Shown here: positions 25,283 through 33,637 of the stretch, piece by piece
Numbering within the stretch: position 1 is the stretch's first letter
Layout of the letters: each line of letters starts with the position of its first letter
Assembly (NCBI RefSeq): GCF_002019635.1
Contig: NZ_KV917371.1
Location: 1,116,001-1,180,000, forward strand
Direction of reading: 5' to 3'
Origin: Metabacillus halosaccharovorans
Lineage (GTDB): Bacteria > Bacillota > Bacilli > Bacillales > Bacillaceae
Length of the DNA: 64,000 nucleotides
Notes under the pieces: model-generated
What the model was told of the DNA's origin: nothing
Database searches by the model: none
The model's input: the letters and a program-made list of their open reading frames with translations, nothing else
Made by a program: the position numbers and the translations under genes

Positions 25283-25304
25283 TCCCTTTCCTCCTGACCA
25301 TTTT

Positions 25305-26255
25305 TTAATGATTTACTTGTTTATTCATGTTTCGACCATAAATAAAGATTAAAATACCGATGATTGTTACTCCGATAACTGCCATTGCTCCACCTAAACC
25401 AAAGTCAAGATATTGGAAAAATACTTTATAGTTATATAAGGTGAAAATTTCTGTCGCTTCACCAGGTCCACCGCCTGTCATGACATAGATAATATCAATC
25501 ACATTGATTGTCTGTAGAGTTGTAAAAATGAGTCCCATTAATATAAAAGGTTTTATTAAAGGCAGAGTGATATAATAATATTTTTTAAATGGACTTGCTC
25601 CATCCATATCAGCACTTTCATAGAGATCCTTGGAAATCGTCTGTAATCCAGAGATAATAATTAATGTTAGTAATGGCGTTGTTTTCCAAACATTTGTTAA
25701 AATGACACTCCCCATCGCATAATCACCTGTGACAAGCCACGGAATATTACGTTCAATCGCACCTATTGACGTTAAGATGTGATTAATGATTCCAAAGTCT
25801 GTTTCAAACATAAATTTCCATGCTTGTGCTGCCACAACCGGGGCAACAGCCCAAGGCAAAAGAATGGTCGAGCGAAAAATGGATCTTCCTTTAAAAGCCT
25901 GGTTCGCTATTTGAGCCGTAATCAAAGCTAAAATCAACATTCCGAGTACACTTCCAGCGATATAAATCAGACTTGTCATAAGAGATGAGATAAATCGTTC
26001 ATCTTGAAATAATGTGAGATAGTTATCGAACCCGATAAACGTCGCTTTTTCTTCTTGATTTGTTAACCGGTAGGATTGGAAGCTATAGATGATTGTTGTT
26101 AACAAGGGGATAAACACAACAACAATAATCATCGTAAAGACGGGTGCTAATAATAAATACGGCAAATATTTATTCTTTAATGAAGACCTTCCTTTGATCC
26201 TTTTTGTTTTGGCATTTGTTAAGCCGGATCTCCTCGATACATTAGGCACATTCAC
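25305..26255 (-). CDS. ABC sugar permease, MalF type
   Basis: CUT1 importer subunit of 316 residues with six helices after a charged N-terminus (RSGLTNAKTKRIKGRSSLK). The EAA loop is ESADMDGASPFKKYYYITLPLIKP, split near residue 230. It starts with GTG 26255 behind GGAGGG eight bases upstream. First transporter gene after lacI; a REP pair lies in the gap. It works with the MalG-type permease and the lipoprotein at 18336. Confidence 0.92.
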   Translation of the reverse strand: MNVPNVSRRSGLTNAKTKRIKGRSSLKNKYLPYLLLAPVFTMIIVVVFIPLLTTIIYSFQSYRLTNQEEKATFIGFDNYLTLFQDERFISSLMTSLIYIAGSVLGMLILALITAQIANQAFKGRSIFRSTILLPWAVAPVVAAQAWKFMFETDFGIINHILTSIGAIERNIPWLVTGDYAMGSVILTNVWKTTPLLTLIIISGLQTISKDLYESADMDGASPFKKYYYITLPLIKPFILMGLIFTTLQTINVIDIIYVMTGGGPGEATEIFTLYNYKVFFQYLDFGLGGAMAVIGVTIIGILIFIYGRNMNKQVNH

Positions 26256-26280
26256 TTTTGTTACCCTCCTTTTAACATTT

Positions 26281-26346
26281 GGGACAGGGGGACAGGTTCC
26301 TTGTCCCGTAATTTATCAGGGACAAGGAACCTGTCCCCTTTGTCCC
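26281..26346. repeat. REP-like double palindrome overlapping the lacI 3' end
   Basis: GGGGGACAGGTTCCTTGTCCC-type left hairpin and its inverted partner, 9 bp apart. The right hairpin supplies the last codons and the stop codon of the LacI-family gene (C-terminus GQRGQVPCP). Confidence 0.85.
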
Positions 26347-27377
26347 ACGGACTCTCTTTCAACAAGATGGCAATCCAACAGGTATTTTTTTTGAACGACG
26401 TTTTGATTATTTTTCAGCTGGTGTAAAATGTTCATGGCCACCTTCCCCATTTCTTCAAGGGGTAAAGACATTGTGGTTAATTTCGGTGAATGGTAGCCGC
26501 TTAATTCCCGGTTATCAAATCCTATAACAGATACATCATCAGGTACTTGAAGCTTTTGTTCTTTAATTGCCTGAATGGCCCCTGCTGCCATTAAATCATT
26601 CATGGCAATGATCGCAGTAGGCTTTGTTTCCTGATGTATCAGATCTATCGCCATCCGATAGCCTGATTCATATTCCCAATCTCCTGTTTTGACAAATTGG
26701 GGATGAAACATGAGCAGATGCTCGCTTAATGCTTTTTGGTAGCCACGAAAGCGTGCATGTGATGACTTTGAATTTATTAATCCGCTAATTAATCCGATTT
26801 GACTGTGTCCCTTGTTGATTAAATATTTCGTTATTTGATAGGAACCACCTTCATCATCATAATTCACGGTATAATCATGTTCGTTTCTCGTATAACAGTA
26901 GGTATATACAATCGGAATTTTCGAATCAGATATAATACCAGTGATATCCCTTGGATGCACGCCGATATAAATGATCCCCTCCACTTGGCCTTTTACTAAT
27001 TGTCTGTACAAAGGCATTGCCAGTTCCTTACATTGATCTACACTCGGGAATTCATTCCCGCACTTTGAGAACAGCCCCATGTTTGTCAATAAAATGGATA
27101 ACTGCTTTTCTTCCGCTGCTGCATGAATGCCCTTTATGATTTCAGGGGCATTGAAAACGGAAATATCCTCTACAATAACTCCGATAGAATCTGTTTTATT
27201 TAATTTAAGATTTTTAGCCAGCTCATTTGGCAGATAATTATATTCCTCGATGATATTCATGATCTTTTTACGCGTTTCTTCCCCGACACGGCCTCTATTA
27301 TTGATAACATTAGATACTGTAGCGATTGAAACATCCGCTTTTTCTGCTATGTCTTTTATATTTATCTTTGATCTCAC
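26316..27377 (-). CDS. LacI-family regulator of arabinooligosaccharide genes
   Basis: Repressor of 353 residues. The HTH INIKDIAEKADVSIATVSNV is at residues 5-24 with hinge NELAKNLKLNKTDSIGVIV, then a periplasmic-binding-protein-like sensor domain to about 345. The C-terminus ends VERESV followed by GQRGQVPCP, encoded by an inserted REP element, so the natural tail is probably shorter. Two near-identical operator-like sites lie upstream of its start. It is the first gene of the import operon and likely autoregulated, released by an arabinose-containing sugar. Confidence 0.88.
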   Translation of the reverse strand: MRSKINIKDIAEKADVSIATVSNVINNRGRVGEETRKKIMNIIEEYNYLPNELAKNLKLNKTDSIGVIVEDISVFNAPEIIKGIHAAAEEKQLSILLTNMGLFSKCGNEFPSVDQCKELAMPLYRQLVKGQVEGIIYIGVHPRDITGIISDSKIPIVYTYCYTRNEHDYTVNYDDEGGSYQITKYLINKGHSQIGLISGLINSKSSHARFRGYQKALSEHLLMFHPQFVKTGDWEYESGYRMAIDLIHQETKPTAIIAMNDLMAAGAIQAIKEQKLQVPDDVSVIGFDNRELSGYHSPKLTTMSLPLEEMGKVAMNILHQLKNNQNVVQKKYLLDCHLVERESVGQRGQVPCP

Positions 27378-27390
27378 CTTTCGTTTTAGG

Positions 27391-27404
27391 TTAAACGATT
27401 AATC
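27391..27404. promoter_or_regulatory. Candidate LacI-type operator O1
   Basis: TTAAACGATTAATC, a near-palindrome around a central CG, the usual shape of LacI/CcpA-family operators. It lies 14 bp upstream of the lacI start. Confidence 0.5.
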
Positions 27405-27490
27405 AGTATGGATGTTTTTTTAGTGAAGCGGGTGGTGAGCTTCCTTGTGGGATCTCACCTCTCCCTCACATTTTGCTTAAAGCATTTGAT

Positions 27491-27505
27491 AAAACGATTA
27501 ATCAA
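27491..27505. promoter_or_regulatory. Candidate LacI-type operator O2
   Basis: AAAACGATTAATCAA shares an 11-base core, AAACGATTAAT plus CA, with O1. The centres are 99 bp apart, close to a whole number of helical turns, which would allow looping. It lies next to the GH127 stop codon. Confidence 0.5.
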
Positions 27506-27517
27506 ACGCCAAGATGT

Positions 27518-29479
27518 TTACATTTCATAAATCCAGACTCTCATTTCACCTTTTTTACGATTACACCATGCGTAATAAGGGATCGCTGTTATTGTTTGTG
27601 GATGCATTTCCAACGGTTCTGAATGATAAAGCTCACTGGTCGGTTCGATTCGATATCCTTCCGCTTTCAGTGTAACAACTCCGTTTAATAGATTTGGTTC
27701 ATATTGGCTAGTGATGTTACTTTGTTTTGAAAGGCGTATTCCGGCAAGATTTGCTCCGTTATCAACTTCTTCAATACAATACACAATCGGACCGCGCTGT
27801 AAGGCTGTTTGACCTTGATTCATTGATACAAGTGGATTACTGCGCATTTTCAACACCGCCATGTCGAGCTCGAGTGTGACTGTATCACCTTTTTGCCAGA
27901 TCCGGTCTATGATTAAGTAGCCTTTTTCTAATTCGTTAACTGCCACTGTTTCTCCATTTACTTTCGCTGATGCTGCTTTACACCAGCCTGGAATTCGTAA
28001 GGCAAGTTTGAATTCCGCCAAATTCTCTACATTTACTGTTAAGGCTATATTGCCTTCCCAAGGGTAATTATGTGTTTGTGTCAGCTCCACTTTTTGCTCC
28101 GACAAAACGGTTTGAACGTTTCCGGCAATATATAAATGTGTATATAAGGTATCATCTGTTTGTGTATAAACATTGTCTTCAACAGAAGCAATCATTCGCG
28201 CTAAATTAGGTGGACAGCAGGCACAGAAAAACCATTTTTGACGTTCAGTCTTTACATGCTCCTGATCCTTCCTGTTTTTTTGAAATGAATTTACTTCAAG
28301 AGGATTCACATAGAAAAACCGCTTGCCGTCTAAGTCCATCCCACTTAATGTTCCGTTGTAAAGCGCCTGCTCAAGTACATCCGCATATTTTCGGTTCGGG
28401 TCAAGACGCAGCATCCTGTTTGCCCAAAAAGCAAGCCCGACTGATGCACATGTTTCACAATACATAGAATCGTTCGGCAGATCATGATTGCATGTAAAGG
28501 CTTCGCCGTTTACTGCAGATCCAATTCCTGCTGTAATATACATTTTATGTTTGATCACATCATCCCAAAGAATGTCACATGTTTCCTTTAATGAATGATC
28601 ACCTGTTTTCGCTGCTAAATCCGCCATGGCGATATATAGATACATTGCTCTTACCGCATGACCAACTGCCTCTTTTTGTTGTCTTACCGGCTTATGTGCC
28701 TGCTGATATTCATATCCTAAGCCGAAGTTTATATGGGTATCATCATTCCAGGTCTGGGCTGTTTCAATTGTTTTTCTTTTTTCCATTTCCTCTGAGAAAT
28801 AATTCGGCCGCTGACCGCGTTGTTCAATAAAATATTGGGCAAGTTTTAAGTGTCTTGAATTAGTTGTTACATCGAAAAGCCTTACTAAGGCCAATTCAAT
28901 TTCCTCGTGACCGGGATAGCCCTTGATTTTTCCATCCTCAAGCCCGAATACGGAATCAATCAATTCAACATACTTTTCCATAATGTGCAAAAATTCCTTT
29001 TTCCCTGTTGATTCATAGTAAGCTACAGCAGCTTCGATGAAATGGCCGGCACAATATAATTCATGATTGTCTCTTAAATTAGTCCAGCGGTTATTCGGTT
29101 CTTTTAACATATAGTAGGTATTTAAATAGCCATCCTTCCTTTGAGCTCTTCCTAATAACGCAATGACTTCATCCGCATTTTCTTCTAATTCCTTATTCGG
29201 GAAGTCACGTAAGCTGTATGCTACGGTTTCCAGCCATTTAGCTACATCACTGTCCTGAAAAACCATTCCATAATACTCACCGCTTGATTCGCCTGCTGCA
29301 ATCCGGAAATTTTCAATCGCATGACTAGGTTCAGTATCTGGTAGTTCATCATTTAATGCTTTCCACTGATAAGGAATAACTTCTTTTGCCACAATATGTT
29401 TATATGTTTTCCAAAATTGATCTTCAACTACTACCCTTTTAACTGGATTTGTGATATTTACCAGTGATTTCATTGCCAT
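27518..29479 (-). CDS. GH127 beta-L-arabinofuranosidase
   Basis: Cytoplasmic enzyme of 653 residues that removes non-reducing beta-L-arabinofuranose, for example from Ara-beta-1,2-Ara. It matches HypBA1 (GH127, old DUF1680): opening VNITNPVKRVVVEDQFW, DNHELYCAGHFIEAAVAY near residue 135, and the Zn-thiolate active site made of the Glu and Cys of MYCETCASVG (about residue 325) plus the paired Cys of CACCPPNLARM (about 405). No signal peptide. I start it at ATG 29479 (MAMKSL) with GAGG six bases upstream, not the TTG at 29491. It lies behind a cre-like site and divergent from the AraC regulator. Confidence 0.92.
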   Translation of the reverse strand: MAMKSLVNITNPVKRVVVEDQFWKTYKHIVAKEVIPYQWKALNDELPDTEPSHAIENFRIAAGESSGEYYGMVFQDSDVAKWLETVAYSLRDFPNKELEENADEVIALLGRAQRKDGYLNTYYMLKEPNNRWTNLRDNHELYCAGHFIEAAVAYYESTGKKEFLHIMEKYVELIDSVFGLEDGKIKGYPGHEEIELALVRLFDVTTNSRHLKLAQYFIEQRGQRPNYFSEEMEKRKTIETAQTWNDDTHINFGLGYEYQQAHKPVRQQKEAVGHAVRAMYLYIAMADLAAKTGDHSLKETCDILWDDVIKHKMYITAGIGSAVNGEAFTCNHDLPNDSMYCETCASVGLAFWANRMLRLDPNRKYADVLEQALYNGTLSGMDLDGKRFFYVNPLEVNSFQKNRKDQEHVKTERQKWFFCACCPPNLARMIASVEDNVYTQTDDTLYTHLYIAGNVQTVLSEQKVELTQTHNYPWEGNIALTVNVENLAEFKLALRIPGWCKAASAKVNGETVAVNELEKGYLIIDRIWQKGDTVTLELDMAVLKMRSNPLVSMNQGQTALQRGPIVYCIEEVDNGANLAGIRLSKQSNITSQYEPNLLNGVVTLKAEGYRIEPTSELYHSEPLEMHPQTITAIPYYAWCNRKKGEMRVWIYEM

Positions 29480-29579
29480 GAAGCACCTCAATCCTTTCTA
29501 AATTACATCCATTCTATTTATTTAGGAAACTACCTTTCATCCTAATAGGAAAAGCTTTATCATATAGTTAAACCTGGCA

Positions 29580-29594
29580 TTAAAACGCTTACAA
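29580..29594 (-). promoter_or_regulatory. cre-like site upstream of GH127
   Basis: On the minus strand TTGTAAGCGTTTTAA matches the CcpA-binding consensus at all but one position. It lies about 100 bp before the GH127 start in the divergent GH127/AraC promoter region, suggesting catabolite repression. Confidence 0.55.
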
Positions 29595-29682
29595 CACTTA
29601 TTTTAGCACCGGGATTTAGGCAGAGAAATATCGATTTCGAACGTAAATTTACACTATTTCACACTAAAGGAGGGAGACCAAC

Positions 29683-30591
29683 TTGACAGAAACTACCTTT
29701 CTATCGTTTCTTGCACCCCCATTTCCTTACTTTATCGAGGGAAACCTTACAACTTATAAAAAAGGACAAAGACACCCTAACCGCTATAACTTGGGATTTT
29801 TTGATGTGATTATTATGAAGGAAGGAAGCCTTTATTTAGGAGAGGAAAATAAGCAGTGGAAGCTGCTGCCACATGACGTTCTTATTTTGGAACCTAATAA
29901 GCACCATTTTCCGGTGGAGCCCTGTACTGAGGACACTGTGTTTTATTGGTTTCACTTTCAGACAAAAGATAAATGGTGTGTCCAAAAGGAGCAAAAACCA
30001 TTGGAGCCGGACCAGCCTGTTCCAACTTTACATTATTACTCTGATAACAACACGGTTCATCTGCCAAAACATCAAAAACTGGGAAACCCAAATGAACTAT
30101 TCAATCGGTTAGATTTACTTTTAAAATCAACCGTCAAAATCCGCTCATTGGCTTTTTGGGAAACACAGCAAATTTTCATGCAGGTGCTGCAATGCCTCGA
30201 AAATGATCAACATAATCAAAGCAGCAATGTGAAGCTTGCTGAGCAAATTGAAATCTACATAAAACAAAACTATAAAGAACCGATTACAAATAAAAGCTTG
30301 GCAGCCCAATTCCATGTTCACGAAAACTATTTAGCACGATGCATGAAGGTAGCGTTTAACTGTACACCACTTGAATACTTGTCTAACTATCGAATCGAAC
30401 AAGCCCGCCTTCATCTATTGAAAACTGACCTGCCCCTACACCTCATCTCAGAAGAAATCGGCTTCACACGCCTAAGCTACTTCTCCCAATGCTTCAAAAA
30501 CAAATACGGCGTATCACCAGCTAACTACCGCAAGCAGTACAGGAGGGACAGAAGTGGCGTTGGTAGCGGGACGGGGGGACAGGTACCTTGA
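29683..30591 (+). CDS. AraC-family regulator, divergent from GH127
   Basis: Regulator of 302 residues with an N-terminal cupin sugar-sensing domain (about 10-150; LLPHDVLILEPNKHHFPVEP) and a C-terminal AraC double HTH (about 190-290; ITNKSLAAQFHVHENYLARC, then LISEEIGFTRLSYFSQCFKN and FKNKYGVSPANYRKQY). TTG start at 29683 with AAAGGAGG nine bases upstream. The last residues (GVGSGTGGQVP) are encoded by a REP element that replaced the original end. Likely an activator of the divergent GH127 gene or the whole locus. Confidence 0.88.
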   Translation: MTETTFLSFLAPPFPYFIEGNLTTYKKGQRHPNRYNLGFFDVIIMKEGSLYLGEENKQWKLLPHDVLILEPNKHHFPVEPCTEDTVFYWFHFQTKDKWCVQKEQKPLEPDQPVPTLHYYSDNNTVHLPKHQKLGNPNELFNRLDLLLKSTVKIRSLAFWETQQIFMQVLQCLENDQHNQSSNVKLAEQIEIYIKQNYKEPITNKSLAAQFHVHENYLARCMKVAFNCTPLEYLSNYRIEQARLHLLKTDLPLHLISEEIGFTRLSYFSQCFKNKYGVSPANYRKQYRRDRSGVGSGTGGQVP

Positions 30592-30632
30592 CCCACACAA
30601 AAAAGGGACAAGGGACCTGTCCCCCTGACCCA
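30567..30632. repeat. REP-like double palindrome between convergent genes
   Basis: GCGGGACGGGGGGACAGGTA on the left and inverted GGGACAAGGGACCTGTCCCC on the right. The left arm contains the AraC-gene stop codon; the right edge abuts the TAA of the symporter gene. Confidence 0.85.
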
Positions 30633-32285
30633 TTATTTGTCCATCCACACTTCTCCGTCTTTGTATGTCATTTGTTCTGGGTAGCGTAGGTTTAGGACTT
30701 CTTCTTGTGTTTGGATGGATGGTGCTTTTGTTGAGAGTGAGACGATTATATTGGTTAGGATGGCTGCGGCTGCTCCGAATACACCTGCGCCTGTGTCGAT
30801 AATGCCGGCGATGGTGAAACCGCCGTATTTAGAGGCAAAGATGTAGATGAGTGTTACCGCTAAACCGACTAGCATTCCAGAGATGACGCCTTGAGTGTTT
30901 GAACGCTTCCACCATACTCCGATGAGTAGTGCCGGGAAGAATGTCCCTGATGCCAGCGCAAAAGCCCAAGCGACGATTTGTGTGATCGCTCCCGGTGGAT
31001 TTAGTGCGATTAACCCCGCTAATACAGTCGCAATGACAATTGACCAGCGAGCAACGGCTAAGCGGTTCTTTTCAGATGCATTTGGCTTCATCACTCGATA
31101 GTAAATATCATGTGCAAAGGATGAAGATATGGCGATCATTAAGCCGCCGGCTGTTGATAGAGCTGCTGCCATTGCCCCTGCGGCAACAAGTCCGATGACG
31201 AACATTCCAAGATTGGCAATTTCAGGTGTTGCCATTACGACAATATCATTGGAAATCATCAATTCGCTCCATTGTAAAATGCCATCACCGTTTCCATCAG
31301 CAATTTGCAGTTTTCCTGTGTTTACCCATGATTCAGTCCATGCAGGCAGCTCAGATAGCTTTTGTCCGGCAACCTGTGTCATTAAAATAAAACGCGAAAA
31401 CGCAGCATATGCTGGTGCAGATAAATATAAAAGTCCGATAAACAGAATCGCCCAAGCCCCAGACCATCTTGCCGCTTTCATTGTTGACACCGTGTAAAAA
31501 CGAACAATTACGTGTGGAAGACCAGCTGTTCCTGCCATTAACGTAAACATAAGTGCAAGGAACTGCCATTTCGTTCCGTTAGTAAATGGAGCAAAATATT
31601 CAGAGATCCCGAGTTGACGATCAAGCTCCCCCATTTCCTCGACAATTTTTCCATACGAAAGCCATGGAGCTGGATTTCCTGTAATTTGCAGTGACATGAA
31701 AATAACCGGAATTAAATAAGCGATGATGAGGATAATGTATTGCGCAACCTGTGTCCACGTTATCCCTTTCATTCCCCCAAATGCTGCGTAAAAGGCAATG
31801 AGCACCACGCCAATCATTGTTCCAAGCTTTGCATCAATCTCAAAAAGGCGGCCGATCACAACTCCCGACCCGGATAATTGCCCAATTGAGTAGGTAAAGC
31901 TGATAATAATGGTACATAAAGCCGCAATGACACGGGCTGTGTGACTGTTATAGCGATCTCCAATGAATTCCGGTACAGTATAACGACCATACTTACGAAG
32001 CTGTGGTGCGAGCAGGAAGGTTAATAGAAGATATCCACCTGTCCATCCCATAATATAAGCAAGTCCATCATATCCAAGCAGCATAATCGTACCAGCCATC
32101 CCAATGAATGAGGCTGCACTCATCCAATCCGCTCCGATGGCCATTCCATTAAAAATCGGTGGTACTCCGCGGCCTGCTACATAAAAGTCAGATGTTTGCT
32201 TCGCTGTATTGTAAACCGCAATTCCAATATACAAGGCAAAGGTAAGTAAAATAATAGCAAGTGAAACAAGAAATTGAGCGTCCAA
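30633..32285 (-). CDS. Sodium/solute symporter, acetate-type (VC_2705 subfamily)
   Basis: SSS-family permease of 550 residues with about 13 helices, encoded after its DUF4212 partner as is usual for the VC_2705 subfamily related to acetate permease ActP. Landmarks: SDFYVAGRGVPPIFNGMAIGADWMSAASF (split, about residues 32-60), a GQLSGSGVVIGRL segment near 130, GGMKGITWTQVAQY near 170, GLPHVIVRFYTV near 265. A soluble loop (about 325-345) contains a full EF-hand-like loop, DGNGDGILQWSE, suggesting Ca2+ binding. Substrate inferred as acetate or another short carboxylate. Confidence 0.85.
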   Translation of the reverse strand: MDAQFLVSLAIILLTFALYIGIAVYNTAKQTSDFYVAGRGVPPIFNGMAIGADWMSAASFIGMAGTIMLLGYDGLAYIMGWTGGYLLLTFLLAPQLRKYGRYTVPEFIGDRYNSHTARVIAALCTIIISFTYSIGQLSGSGVVIGRLFEIDAKLGTMIGVVLIAFYAAFGGMKGITWTQVAQYIILIIAYLIPVIFMSLQITGNPAPWLSYGKIVEEMGELDRQLGISEYFAPFTNGTKWQFLALMFTLMAGTAGLPHVIVRFYTVSTMKAARWSGAWAILFIGLLYLSAPAYAAFSRFILMTQVAGQKLSELPAWTESWVNTGKLQIADGNGDGILQWSELMISNDIVVMATPEIANLGMFVIGLVAAGAMAAALSTAGGLMIAISSSFAHDIYYRVMKPNASEKNRLAVARWSIVIATVLAGLIALNPPGAITQIVAWAFALASGTFFPALLIGVWWKRSNTQGVISGMLVGLAVTLIYIFASKYGGFTIAGIIDTGAGVFGAAAAILTNIIVSLSTKAPSIQTQEEVLNLRYPEQMTYKDGEVWMDK

Positions 32286-32396
32286 TAAAAATCCCCCTTA
32301 TTAACTTGAGCACTCCCCTATGTACTCAATAGCTAGTGAATGCTTTATCTGATCCCCTTTTAATCAATGTAATATCCATTCTATATTTTTTGTTTT

Positions 32397-32699
32397 TTAA
32401 TGATCCAACGTTTTTCCGGCGCTAAGCTGTTCATTTTTTGATTCATCAATGCCATATTTTTTATCAATTGAATCACTGACTTTTGCGTTAATAAATAATA
32501 AAAGAATAAAGACCACAACAGCCCCCTGCGCCCCCATAAAATAGTGAAAAGGAAAGCCATTAATCGTAAAACCGCTGAAAAACTCCGCAAATAAGACAAT
32601 ACCGAACGATGATAATGCCCCAATGATTAAGTAAATGACAATGTTTCTTGTTCGTTCTCTAAAATAAGCATCCGCTACGTTTTTATCAATTTTTTTCAT
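32397..32699 (-). CDS. DUF4212 membrane protein, symporter partner
   Basis: Protein of 100 residues with two membrane helices (about 20-41 and 53-71). It matches DUF4212: AYFRERTRNIVIYLIIGALSS near the start and FHYFMGAQGAVVVFILLLFINA, ending in a charged tail. Members are encoded immediately upstream of VC_2705-type symporters and are thought to form part of the transporter. 112 bp separate the two genes. GGAGGTG upstream of ATG. Confidence 0.85.
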   Translation of the reverse strand: MKKIDKNVADAYFRERTRNIVIYLIIGALSSFGIVLFAEFFSGFTINGFPFHYFMGAQGAVVVFILLLFINAKVSDSIDKKYGIDESKNEQLSAGKTLDH

Positions 32700-32735
32700 A
32701 AAGCACCTCCTGAAAATGAATGATCACTCGGAACC

Positions 32736-32918
32736 TTAAGACAGACTGAAGATGAATTTTATTGTTTCTAAAAATGGTGCAGGTACTAATGCAATTTGGA
32801 CAACGAAGTAAATAAGCAGTGTTACTACCGGGATGAGTAAAAACTGAGGTTTTTTCTTTCTTAAGCAAAAGATAAGACTAAAAAGAGTTAAAGCAAGCAT
32901 CAAGAATAATGTCATCAT
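32736..32918 (-). CDS. Small membrane protein, 60 aa
   Basis: Short protein with two hydrophobic segments (LFLMLALTLFSLIFCL and FLLIPVVTLLIYFVVQIAL) separated by RKKKPQ. A strong GGAGGAG eight bases before the ATG and its place between a cre-regulated promoter and the DUF4212 gene support a real gene, probably a third part of the transporter operon. No family recognised. Confidence 0.6.
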   Translation of the reverse strand: MMTLFLMLALTLFSLIFCLRKKKPQFLLIPVVTLLIYFVVQIALVPAPFLETIKFIFSLS

Positions 32919-32942
32919 ATTTGACTCTCCTCCTTCATATAA

Positions 32943-32958
32943 TTGTAAGCGTTATCAT
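32943..32958 (-). promoter_or_regulatory. cre site upstream of the symporter operon
   Basis: TTGTAAGCGTTATCAT is a full match to the CcpA consensus. It lies 25 bp upstream of the small membrane protein gene and downstream of a plausible -10 (CATAAT), so it could act as a transcriptional roadblock. Confidence 0.7.
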
Positions 32959-33076
32959 ATTATGATATACTGAATACACCTCCTGACAGCTTTAACATGT
33001 CTTATTATGTATGGAAAAGATATAGCTGGTCAATAAAAAATTGAAAATTAAGGATATTTTTCCTTCGACAACTTTT

Positions 33077-33106
33077 TTGGCGGTCTATCGCCATCCGTCG
33101 TAAAAT
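33077..33106 (+). promoter_or_regulatory. Promoter of the first vanZ-like gene
   Basis: TTGGCG (33077-33082) and TAAAAT (33101-33106) with 18-bp spacing. The expected transcript start is only about 12 bases before the ATG, leaving no room for a normal leader. Confidence 0.5.
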
Positions 33107-33125
33107 TTGGTATATTTACCCTATT

Positions 33126-33557
33126 ATGAAGATAAAAACATTGCTACTCTATATTTGCTCTCTAAGTTATTTTTCACTGCTTTTATATTTATTGTTTTTC
33201 TCTGCGTACCGGCAGTCTGTTGAGGGTGAGATTGCTTATAACCTTGTTCCCTTTAGGACAATTGGCGCCTATTTTCGCAGCTTTGACGGCTTTTTACTAA
33301 CTGACCCGTTTATCGGAAATATATTGGCTTTTCTTCCGTTCGGCTTTTTTCTGCCGACTTTTTGGAAGATGGTCGACTCAATTTACAAGGCAGTTCTTTG
33401 GACTTTTGTCTTGTCGTTGTCTGTTGAAGGATCTCAATTTCTGTTTCGGGTAGGAGCTTTTGATGTGGATGATTTGCTCTTAAATACATGTGGTGGGGGA
33501 TTGGGGTTTGGCTTGTTTTGGTTCGTTAGAAAAACGTGGCTTATCGTCAAGTTCTAA
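33126..33557 (+). CDS. VanZ-family membrane protein (copy 1)
   Basis: Membrane protein of 143 residues with four helices. VanZ family features: NLVPFRTIGAYF near residue 39, NILAFLPFGFFLPTFW near 65, SLSVEGSQFLFRVGAFDVDDLLLNTCGGGLGF split near 100-128. VanZ proteins are linked to low-level teicoplanin resistance, but most chromosomal ones have unknown roles. There is no visible Shine-Dalgarno before the ATG. A second VanZ-family gene lies on the other side of spoIIQ. Confidence 0.8.
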   Translation: MKIKTLLLYICSLSYFSLLLYLLFFSAYRQSVEGEIAYNLVPFRTIGAYFRSFDGFLLTDPFIGNILAFLPFGFFLPTFWKMVDSIYKAVLWTFVLSLSVEGSQFLFRVGAFDVDDLLLNTCGGGLGFGLFWFVRKTWLIVKF

Positions 33558-33585
33558 TGGTGAAGGTCGTGCCTACTGATTACAT

Positions 33586-33628
33586 AAAAAATCGAGGTTG
33601 ATCTCTGAGTCATTTGAGTTCAACCTCG
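33586..33628 (-). terminator. spoIIQ terminator
   Basis: CGAGGTTGA (33593-33601) pairs with TCAACCTCG (33620-33628). On the minus strand it is followed by ATTTTTTATG. A REP hairpin lies between it and the spoIIQ stop codon. Confidence 0.7.
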
Positions 33629-33637
33629 TATCGTTGG

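Noticed and set aside
32381-32623. 80-residue frame overlapping the DUF4212 gene
   Set aside because: It is a shifted frame of the DUF4212 gene, which has the correct family pattern and SD.
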